Assembly: GCA_004555145.1 (NCBI GenBank)
Contig: SFJB01000015.1
Coordinates: 1-20,807, forward strand
Direction of reading: 5' to 3'
Source of the DNA: Bacteroidales bacterium
Lineage (GTDB): Bacteria; Bacteroidota; Bacteroidia; Bacteroidales; UBA932
Length of the DNA: 20,807 bases
Within the stretch, counting starts at the first letter, position 1, and every line of letters begins with the position of its first letter. A model generated the notes under the pieces. The model worked only from the letters and a program-made list of their open reading frames with translations, did no database searches and had not been told where the DNA came from. Positions 1 through 6,349 of the stretch are shown piece after piece. The position numbers and the translations under genes were made by a program.

Positions 1-71
1 CACAGAACCGGGACCAACTGCTGCTGGCCCTGCTGCTGATTCTGCTGCTGATTGTTCCTGATCGGAAGCAT
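1..71 (-). CDS. N-terminal fragment of a Gln-rich protein, runs off the left edge
   Basis: The minus strand opens with ATG at 71 and stays open to the edge for 23 codons. It reads MLPIRNNQQQ, then NQQQGQQQLVPVL. The Gln codons are mostly CAG in short tandem blocks. A well-formed Bacteroidota promoter lies 29 nt upstream, which supports a real gene start. The product cannot be named from 23 residues. The opening MLPIR... loosely recalls small heat-shock (Hsp20) proteins of this phylum, but that is a weak resemblance only. The gene lies downstream of trpB2 in the same direction but has its own promoter. Confidence 0.55.
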   Translation of the reverse strand, partial: MLPIRNNQQQNQQQGQQQLVPVL

Positions 72-99
72 TATATAATTACTACTAACTAACCGAAGG

Positions 100-129
100 C
101 AAAGTTAAGAAAAATTTTTAATTTACAAA
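100..129 (-). promoter_or_regulatory. Bacteroidota-type promoter for the left-edge gene
   Basis: On the minus strand the -7 box TAACTTTG (107 to 100) matches TAnnTTTG exactly. A -33 TTTG lies at 129 to 126, with an 18-nt spacer that is AT-rich. The predicted transcript starts near 95, about 25 nt before the ATG at 71. The rest of the 114-nt gap up to the trpB2 stop is AT-rich. It holds only a weak A/T hairpin and no convincing GC-rich terminator. Confidence 0.65.
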
Positions 130-185
130 TATGTAAACTACAAATTTTCCATTATTCCTTAATAAAAATATTTATTATCCCATTA

Positions 186-1553
186 TCATATCTTCGGAAG
201 CTTTGACAGGCTCTCTGCGATTTCTGCATCAGTCGGAATTACGTCTGACATAGTTCCGTCGTTGTAGCTTTCGTAAGCCTTGAGGTCGAAATAGCCCGTA
301 CCTGTCAAACCGAAGAGTATGGTTTTCTCTTCGCCTGTCTCCTTGCATTTCAATGCTTCGTCTATGGCTGCACGTATGGCGTGGCTGCTCTCCGGTGCAG
401 GCAAAGTGCCTTCCACGCGCGCAAACATCTCCGCCGCCTCGAACACCGAGGTCTGTTCCACGGCACGCGCTTCAATATAGCCGTCGTGGTATAACTGGGA
501 AAGTATAGTGCTCATTCCGTGGAAGCGCAATCCTCCGGAGTGGTTCGCAGACGGTATGAACTGGCTTCCTAGAGTGTACATCTTCGCAAGCGGACAAATC
601 ATTCCCGTATCGCAGAAGTCGTATGCAAACTTACCCCTGGTAAAACTTGGACAGGATGCCGGCTCCACGGCTATGATGCGATAGTCAGCCTCTCCCCTGA
701 GCATCTCGCCCACGAACGGGCTAACAAGTCCGCCGAGGTTGGATCCGCCGCCTGCGCAACCTATGATGATGTCCGGCTTGATGCCGTATTTTTCAAGTGC
801 CGTCTTCGCTTCCAGACCTATCACCGTCTGATGCAGCAGCACCTGGTTGAGCACGGATCCGAGCACGTACCTGTAGCCAGGGTTGGATACTGCCGCCTCC
901 ACTGCTTCGGAAATGGCGCAGCCAAGGCTTCCGGTAGTGTCAGGATACTCTTCGAGAAGCTTGCGTCCCACATTGGTGGTCATACTTGGAGATGGGGTCA
1001 CCTGTGCGCCATAGGTTCGCATCACCTCGCGACGGAAAGGTTTCTGCTCATAGGAACACTTCACCATAAACACCTTGCAGTCAAGGCCGAAATATGCACA
1101 GGCCATACTCATTGCCGTGCCCCACTGACCTGCCCCGGTCTCGGTGGTGACACCCTTCAGCCCCTGCTGTTTGGCATAATAGGCCTGGGCGATGGCTGAG
1201 TTCAGCTTATGGCTGCCCGAGGTGTTGTTGCCCTCGAACTTATAATATATCTTGGCAGGGGTATCCAGAGCCTTTTCCAGAAAGTAAGCCCTTACCAGAG
1301 GAGATGGCCTGTACATCCTGTAGAAATCCTGGATCTCACGGGGGATCTCGAAGAAACGGGTGTCGTTATCCAACTCCTGGCGGCAAAGTTCCTCGCAGAA
1401 AATCGGGCTGAGTTCATCCAGGGTCAGAGCTTTGCCTGTTCCGGGATTGAGCAGAGGCGCCGGCTTGTTCTTCATATCAGCGCGTACGTTATACCATTGG
1501 GTAGGTATCTCGCTCTCTGCAAGATAGATTTTGTAAGGAATTTTCTCTTTCAT
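186..1553 (-). CDS. trpB: Tryptophan synthase beta chain, TrpB2 type (455 aa)
   Basis: A PLP enzyme that condenses indole with L-serine to give tryptophan in the cytosol. The PLP-binding lysine is K116 in NTSGSHKLNSA. The catalytic glutamate is E138 in TETGAGQWG. The glycine-rich phosphate loop GCAGGGSNLGG is at 265-275. The longer N-terminus (about 455 aa against about 400 in TrpB1) and the SYEQKPFRREVM and FIPSANHSGGLRFHG segments fit the TrpB2 subfamily. TrpB2 proteins often lack the contacts for TrpA and may work with free indole. No trpA or other trp gene is nearby, so indole salvage is as likely as a step in full synthesis. The upstream leader has a Trp-codon attenuator, which ties expression to tryptophan shortage and argues against a purely serine-deaminating role. 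The ATG at 1553 is the only good start and lies 39 nt after the terminator U-run. Confidence 0.93.
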   Translation of the reverse strand: MKEKIPYKIYLAESEIPTQWYNVRADMKNKPAPLLNPGTGKALTLDELSPIFCEELCRQELDNDTRFFEIPREIQDFYRMYRPSPLVRAYFLEKALDTPAKIYYKFEGNNTSGSHKLNSAIAQAYYAKQQGLKGVTTETGAGQWGTAMSMACAYFGLDCKVFMVKCSYEQKPFRREVMRTYGAQVTPSPSMTTNVGRKLLEEYPDTTGSLGCAISEAVEAAVSNPGYRYVLGSVLNQVLLHQTVIGLEAKTALEKYGIKPDIIIGCAGGGSNLGGLVSPFVGEMLRGEADYRIIAVEPASCPSFTRGKFAYDFCDTGMICPLAKMYTLGSQFIPSANHSGGLRFHGMSTILSQLYHDGYIEARAVEQTSVFEAAEMFARVEGTLPAPESSHAIRAAIDEALKCKETGEEKTILFGLTGTGYFDLKAYESYNDGTMSDVIPTDAEIAESLSKLPKI

Positions 1554-1592
1554 GGCAATAAATATTTAACTGTTGAAATTTGTTTGACTTGC

Positions 1593-1623
1593 AAAAAAAA
1601 TCCCGTCGCAGTCGCGGCAGGAT
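1593..1623 (-). terminator. Attenuator terminator in the trpB2 leader
   Basis: On the minus strand, bases 1623 to 1614 pair with 1609 to 1600 around the loop GACT. There is one C-A mismatch and one G-U pair, and the core is GC-rich. A run of eight T (1600 to 1593) follows directly. This is a rho-independent terminator placed before, not after, a gene, as expected for attenuation. It is the 3:4 hairpin of the leader described in the neighbouring entries. Confidence 0.85.
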
Positions 1624-1690
1624 GTATGGGCAGAATGGAATATATGCACACAAGGATGAAACCTACTACGACTTTGGAAGTTGTAATAAG
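1602..1690 (-). promoter_or_regulatory. Tryptophan attenuator: alternative pairings 1:2, 2:3 and 3:4
   Basis: Segment 1 is 1690-1678 (CTTATTACAACTT), segment 2 is 1674-1662 (AAGTCGTAGTAGG), segment 3 is 1621-1610 (CCTGCCGCGACT) and segment 4 is 1609-1602. By hand, 1:2 forms 12 of 13 pairs, two of them G-U, around a CCA loop. The 2:3 antiterminator forms 11 of 12 pairs, two of them G-U. The 3:4 pairing is the U8 terminator. The three Trp codons end 2 nt before segment 1, and the leader stop codon lies inside segment 2. A ribosome stalled on Trp codons would cover segment 1 and free 2:3. A ribosome reaching the stop would cover segment 2 and allow 3:4. The pairing is seen in the sequence; the mechanism is inferred from the classic enterobacterial trp leader. 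Confidence 0.85.
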
Positions 1691-1722
1691 CGCCACCACC
1701 AGATGTTGCAATTATATCTCAT
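1666..1722 (-). CDS. trpL: trp leader peptide, 18 aa with WWW
   Basis: ATG at 1722 opens a short frame that reads MRYNCNIWWWRLLQLPKS and stops at TAG (1668-1666). Three consecutive TGG codons (1701-1693) in 18 codons are very unlikely by chance. Its position between a promoter-like box and an intrinsic terminator upstream of a tryptophan synthase gene identifies it as a regulatory leader peptide. It is too short to appear in normal gene calls. The start follows an A-rich stretch (GAAAAAGAAATAGAA), as is common for Bacteroidota translation starts. Confidence 0.87.
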   Translation of the reverse strand: MRYNCNIWWWRLLQLPKS

Positions 1723-1741
1723 TTCTATTTCTTTTTCGTGT

Positions 1742-1772
1742 GCAAGGTAGAAAATGTTTTTCTAAAGTCCAA
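1742..1772 (-). promoter_or_regulatory. Probable promoter of the trpB2 leader transcript
   Basis: On the minus strand TACCTTGCA (1749-1741) is one T short of the common Bacteroidota -7 sequence TACCTTTGCA. A TTGG (1772-1769) stands 19 nt upstream as a -33 candidate. The predicted transcript starts about 15 nt before the leader peptide ATG. The match is imperfect, but the spacing and position are right. It begins just after the stop of the beta-propeller gene at 1790, so trpB2 is probably not only a read-through product of the glycoside hydrolase operon. Confidence 0.5.
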
Positions 1773-1789
1773 GCATTATTCGAAGAAAT

Positions 1790-2584
1790 TCAATAAATTC
1801 CTTCCCCGACCGCTATGTAAGTCTCTCCGTTGAAAGCAATGCCACGCACGTCCCCGGACCGTGTATACTCGGGGTAATTGCAATGCGAGCAGGCGGGCAA
1901 ATAGAAGATTACGCCGCCCGAGCATCCGAGCACAAAGGCATTCCGGGCAGTGCTATAGCAAGCCGAAAGCACTTGGTTCTCAAGCACATACCTGCTACCA
2001 TCCAGAGTATAATCCAATTCGCGACGACTCCACACCGAGCCCTTTTCGGAGACGAAAGCTACAGCCCGACCGCTTCCCTCCTCCACCCCGGCGACGCACA
2101 CGGCATCAGGCGACACTGCAAGTGCGGTGAGTTGCACGGGACCGTAGTATGCGGAATACAGTTCATTGAAATCCAGAATCTCTGCGCGGAACTCATCGTC
2201 AAGACGCAGGATGCGGGAAGACGAATCCAGGGCATAGCAGCGCTCGCCAAGGCAGGCAAAATCAATGTAGTCAAAAGATTTGGGCAAATCTAGATCCACC
2301 TCTTCCCAGGAGCCTGAGGAAGTCTCAAGCAAGCCCACGAGCCTATCTGAATACAGCGCGCAAAGCACTCCGTCCAATATGCTCAGCCTGACAGCGTCAT
2401 CCGGAGAGACAAGCTTATATTCGGAGTGTTTCACGGCAGCGGAGTCAAGGAACTCCACAGTTCCGCAATCCGTCAGAGCGGCAAAACCGTCCCTGTACTC
2501 AACGGCATCTACATAGAAAATCTCCGACCGGGGGATAAGCCCGGCCAGAGATACTAGAATCCAATACAGAAGTTTACTTGCCAA
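1790..2584 (-). CDS. Hypothetical beta-propeller-like (BNR-like) protein, 264 aa
   Basis: Not a family I can name. The sequence is a run of beta-rich, hydrophobic-then-turn units, about 40-50 residues each. The final unit, with GDVRGIAFNGETYIAVGEG, resembles the 'ITYGNGRFVAVG' repeats of BNR/photosystem-II-like propellers. An N-terminal hydrophobic stretch (residues 4-17) may be a signal peptide or anchor, with no lipobox cysteine. No ATG is available: the first usable start is TTG at 2584, which overlaps the last 11 nt of the GH3 gene, so translation is probably coupled. As third gene of the GH51-GH3 operon it may be secreted and have a glycan-related role, but this is a guess from context. 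It ends within an apparent blade, so the propeller may be incomplete or close across its termini. Confidence 0.65.
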   Translation of the reverse strand: MASKLLYWILVSLAGLIPRSEIFYVDAVEYRDGFAALTDCGTVEFLDSAAVKHSEYKLVSPDDAVRLSILDGVLCALYSDRLVGLLETSSGSWEEVDLDLPKSFDYIDFACLGERCYALDSSSRILRLDDEFRAEILDFNELYSAYYGPVQLTALAVSPDAVCVAGVEEGSGRAVAFVSEKGSVWSRRELDYTLDGSRYVLENQVLSACYSTARNAFVLGCSGGVIFYLPACSHCNYPEYTRSGDVRGIAFNGETYIAVGEGIY

Positions 2585-5500
2585 TTCTGAAGAAATCGAA
2601 TGACACTTCGAAAGGAGTATTGTCCGTCTGAGCCTGCATTCCTCTCAAGAAAGAAGCATATCGGGCAGGAATGACTCCGTTGCATGCAATCAGGCCGGCA
2701 TTGATATCCTTGAGGATAATATCCACCTTGCCTGCCTCCACATATTTCTTTCCGTCCACAGAATAATATGCAGTGTAGCTGGAGCCCCTTTTCACCAGAC
2801 GGAGCCAAAGGGTATTCCCGGACAGCTCGACATCATTGAGGCTGACGCTGACGTTGGCCTTGCTGTTGCCGTCCGACTCGCAGCTGAGCTGCAGAGAACC
2901 GGCTCCGGACTGCTCTCTTCTGAAGCCCGGTGCGGCATAGACAAACTTCACGAAATTGTCATCATCCTGATATGCCAGCAGACCGGCATTCTGGGAAGGT
3001 AATCCCGGAGTTCTGGAGCAGCTGATCTTCGTGGTGACTGTCCAGTCGCTGTTGGCGCTCTGTAGGAATATGTTCCCAGCTCCGTCATTCGACTCGGAGA
3101 TATCCCCCTCTGAAGCCTTGATTTTCAATGCAGTTCCATCCAGGCTCCAGGCTGAAGCATCTTCTCTGAGTATGCTCCAGGCAGAAGAAAGCTTCCCTGA
3201 ATTGAATTCGTCGGAAACGCCTTTCACTCCAAAGTTGACATAATACAATGACTCGTCAGCCGTCATGTCGTCAATCAGCTTCACGACAGCGGTTCCAGGC
3301 ACAGACTCAGCCTGCCGTATCTCCACGCGCAGCTCAGGGTCGGCGGCCTTTGCGCTGAGCTGAGGAGCAACGGAAGAAGCCTTGCGTGCGAAGGAGTACT
3401 GTTTCACTCCTGCCTTGAGTATGTTTTTGCCGTCAAGTCTGAGTTCCGCAAGCGAGAGATCCGGCATAACCTTCAACACATATGAAGAACTTACGTATTT
3501 TCCTTCGTAGCTGACAGTTGCCGTAATGGTGGCAACGCCCTGGGACTTTGCGAAGATTCTGCCCTCAGCATCCACCGACACCACAGCCGGATTGTTGCTG
3601 AGATAACGGACATCCTTTGCTTCCACGAAGGAATCATCGCTGAGGCAGGCCGTATAGCTGGTAAGGGCGCTTTCCCCTACCTTCAGCACTGACACTCCGC
3701 AGTCCGCAACCACAGTCTTGAGATAAGGAACATAGCTGCTGTCATTCATCCTGGCATATACCCTGCCTGATATATTCTTGGAAGAAGAACCTATTTCGAA
3801 TGCGTACAAGCCCTTGTCCCAAATCATACGGTCGGCTTCCATATCCCAGAACCACAGATCCTCACAGTCTATTTCAAAGCAGACCGTCTTGGTCTGACCC
3901 TTAGGGATGGTTACCCTTCTGAAGGCCTTGAGCCTCTTGATAGGTCGCTGCGCTTCCACCGGACTTTCCGGAGTGCTCACATAGACCTGCACCACCTCAT
4001 CTCCGTCATAATCGCCGACATTGGTCACATCCACACTGATGCGGACCTTACCAGCAGGCCTGATTTCATCGCGGTCTATGCGGAAATTAGAGTAACTGAA
4101 TTCGGTATATGAAAGTCCGTATCCGAATTCATAGGATACAGGCTTGTCAAAGTACCAGAGGGTGCGTCCGTTCTTGCCTTCAGCTCCGCGAAGGGTATAG
4201 TCGGTGATGGCAGGAAGGTCCTTTACGCTCCTGTACCAGGTGGCATTGAGTTTTCCTCCCGGATTCACATCTCCGAAGAGAACCTTGGATATGGCTGCAC
4301 CCTGGGCTTGACCGTTATAACCGGTCCAAAGTATGCCGGGGATGTTTTCAAGGTTCTTGAACTCCTCGACCTCCACGCATCCAAGGGTCTGCATAACCAC
4401 GATTGTATTCCTGTTCACGGAAGCTACGGCTTTGATGAGATTGAGCTGGTTGCCCGGGAGCTGCAGGGTGAGGCGGTCAGCTTCCTCGGTGGCTGTATTC
4501 TCATCAGTACCCACAAAAACTATAGCCACGTCCGAGGTCCTTGCCATTTCCAGGGTTGCCGGGTCGATTTCCTCGTCTTCGGCTGCCTTGTACACCAGGT
4601 ACAGGGTCTGAGGTCCGTTGTATCCGAGCCTGTTGACCTTGGCTTCCATTGGGGTGCTGGCGCCGTACACTCCGCCGACGCGCTTGCCCGATGCCTTGGT
4701 AGCCTCGAGCGTACTGATGAGATTGCCGTCAGGGGAACCTACGTGCACCTCGATGATACCTCCCTCGGTAGGGATGTTCACGCCAATGGTAATTTTGTCC
4801 ACATTGATGAGATCGATATTCTCGTATGCAGTCCAGGACCCGTCATCTATGGAGCGTACCTGCTCCTCCGTACCCATACCTGAGCCGACGGTGATGCCCT
4901 CGGATGAGGCGGAGTAACGTGTGGCGTCGTGCCTGCTCACGCTTCCGTCCGCCTTTGTCAGCTCGAAGTATGCCACATAGAGGAGGTTGCTCTTGCTCTT
5001 CGTGCTTCCGCCGGATGCGAGCCTGACTTCAACTTCAGGATTGCGGGCGGCAAGATATGAGCTGATTCCCTGATATGGACTTATGCGGCTGCTTTCCTCC
5101 GGACGGCCGGAATAAGGGCCCAGCTCCACCTTGTCGGCCTGAGGACCGATAAGGGCTACGCTCTTGAGTCCTCTTGCATCTAGAGGGAGGGCCCGGGAAC
5201 TTGTACCGGCTACGGTTTCATTTTTCAGCAGCACCGCAGTGCGGGTGGCAACTTCCTCAGCCAGAGCCTGGTAGCGCTTCTCGTTCACCATAGTCACAGG
5301 GTAGAGTGCATACGGCACCATAGGATCGGGGTCGAACTCACCGGTACGCATACGTATGGTAAACACGTTCACGAGCGCCCTGTCGATGTCTGCCATAGTG
5401 ATGAGGCCCTGCTCCAATGCGCTGATGGCGTACCTTTGATATACGCTGCCGCAATCGGAATCCACTCCGGCCTTCAGTCCGGCCGCAGTGGCCTGCTCGG

Positions 5501-6338
5501 CTGTCTGCACATAGTAGTGGCCTGTATATATGTCTTCTATGGCGGCGCAGTCACCTGTCACGTAACCCTTCAGTCCGTAGGTACGGCGGGCTATGGTGTC
5601 CAGATAGAAAGTGCTGGCGGAGGTTGGCACCCCGTTCACCGCATTATAGGAGGACATTATCGATGGAAGATTGTCATTTTCAATGAGTTCCTTGTAAGGA
5701 TAGAGGTAGAATTCCCTCATGTCCCTGCTATCCATGTCGGAACTGCCCACGTGGCGGTTGAACTCACTGTTGTTTGCGAAATAGTGCTTCGCGCATGGGA
5801 CAGCCTTCATATAATCCGGATCGTCGCCCATAAGTCCGCGGACATAGGCACCGGACATCACAGCAGAAAGGAAAGGATCCTCCCCGTAGGACTCTCCGGT
5901 TCTTCCCCACCTTGGGTCACGGATCGGTTCCACTACCGGAGACCAGAAGGTAAGGCCCTTGGTTCCGGTTTGGAAGATTGCACGGGCCTCGTCTGCGATG
6001 GCAGAAGCCATCCTTTCAAGAAGCTGGGGATCCCAGGAAGAACCGATTGCCACACTGTTAGGATAAGAGGTCGGGCCCTGCTGCCCCACTTCAGGGTTTG
6101 CACCCGTAAGGACTCCGTGCAGAGCCTCGCTCCATACATTGTACTGTCTTACTCCCAGCCTAGGCACAGGAGCCATATTGTTGCCAAGCAGACTCTCCTT
6201 CTCCTCAAGGGTGAGTCTGGACACCAGATCCACAGCCCTTTCTTCAAAGCTGTAATTTGTGTTCTGATAGATAGGCAGATTGTTCTGGGCAGCTGCTGCA
6301 GCGCCCACAAACAGGAATAATGATGCTAAAAATCTCAT
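2574..6338 (-). CDS. Secreted multidomain GH3 beta-xylosidase/beta-glucosidase, 1254 aa
   Basis: An exo-acting glycosidase that likely removes terminal xylose (or glucose) from plant oligosaccharides in the periplasm or at the surface. Residues 1-17 are a signal peptide ending AAAA before AQNN. The GH3 N-terminal barrel covers about 30-340, with the nucleophile D263 in KGYVTGDCAA and the KHYFANN motif at 184-190. The GH3 C-terminal domain (about 365-700) is split by a CBM6-like insert (about 440-585). The acid/base is probably one of the glutamates in ENTATEEADRLTLQLPG (E613-E619). A fibronectin-III-like domain follows at about 755-860. Beyond the usual GH3 end come a Big2 Ig-like domain (about 875-957), a linker domain and a concanavalin-like domain (about 1042-1254, starting DEFNSGKLSSAW) of the type at the C-terminus of GH43 xylosidases. 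The start lies 11 nt after the GH51 stop. The exact sugar cannot be fixed, but the GH51 partner favours xylosidase action on arabinoxylan. Confidence 0.92.
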   Translation of the reverse strand: MRFLASLFLFVGAAAAAQNNLPIYQNTNYSFEERAVDLVSRLTLEEKESLLGNNMAPVPRLGVRQYNVWSEALHGVLTGANPEVGQQGPTSYPNSVAIGSSWDPQLLERMASAIADEARAIFQTGTKGLTFWSPVVEPIRDPRWGRTGESYGEDPFLSAVMSGAYVRGLMGDDPDYMKAVPCAKHYFANNSEFNRHVGSSDMDSRDMREFYLYPYKELIENDNLPSIMSSYNAVNGVPTSASTFYLDTIARRTYGLKGYVTGDCAAIEDIYTGHYYVQTAEQATAAGLKAGVDSDCGSVYQRYAISALEQGLITMADIDRALVNVFTIRMRTGEFDPDPMVPYALYPVTMVNEKRYQALAEEVATRTAVLLKNETVAGTSSRALPLDARGLKSVALIGPQADKVELGPYSGRPEESSRISPYQGISSYLAARNPEVEVRLASGGSTKSKSNLLYVAYFELTKADGSVSRHDATRYSASSEGITVGSGMGTEEQVRSIDDGSWTAYENIDLINVDKITIGVNIPTEGGIIEVHVGSPDGNLISTLEATKASGKRVGGVYGASTPMEAKVNRLGYNGPQTLYLVYKAAEDEEIDPATLEMARTSDVAIVFVGTDENTATEEADRLTLQLPGNQLNLIKAVASVNRNTIVVMQTLGCVEVEEFKNLENIPGILWTGYNGQAQGAAISKVLFGDVNPGGKLNATWYRSVKDLPAITDYTLRGAEGKNGRTLWYFDKPVSYEFGYGLSYTEFSYSNFRIDRDEIRPAGKVRISVDVTNVGDYDGDEVVQVYVSTPESPVEAQRPIKRLKAFRRVTIPKGQTKTVCFEIDCEDLWFWDMEADRMIWDKGLYAFEIGSSSKNISGRVYARMNDSSYVPYLKTVVADCGVSVLKVGESALTSYTACLSDDSFVEAKDVRYLSNNPAVVSVDAEGRIFAKSQGVATITATVSYEGKYVSSSYVLKVMPDLSLAELRLDGKNILKAGVKQYSFARKASSVAPQLSAKAADPELRVEIRQAESVPGTAVVKLIDDMTADESLYYVNFGVKGVSDEFNSGKLSSAWSILREDASAWSLDGTALKIKASEGDISESNDGAGNIFLQSANSDWTVTTKISCSRTPGLPSQNAGLLAYQDDDNFVKFVYAAPGFRREQSGAGSLQLSCESDGNSKANVSVSLNDVELSGNTLWLRLVKRGSSYTAYYSVDGKKYVEAGKVDIILKDINAGLIACNGVIPARYASFLRGMQAQTDNTPFEVSFDFFRIGK

Positions 6339-6349
6339 AACCTTTAATC

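Noticed and set aside
1..60. Direct CTGCTGATT-like repeats considered as a CRISPR fragment or tandem repeat array
   Set aside because: Units are 9-18 nt with no spacers and are explained by CAG (Gln) codons in the minus-strand gene.
72..185. Possible terminator after trpB2 (AATAAA/TTTATT hairpin)
   Set aside because: Only A-T pairs and a very short stem; too weak to call.
1209..1796. 195-codon plus-strand frame over the trpB2 5' part and leader
   Set aside because: It runs antisense to trpB2 and its attenuator, and shows no domain or plausible start.
5436..6320. 294-codon plus-strand frame inside the GH3 gene
   Set aside because: Shadow of the GH3 catalytic domain on the other strand, with no motif of its own.
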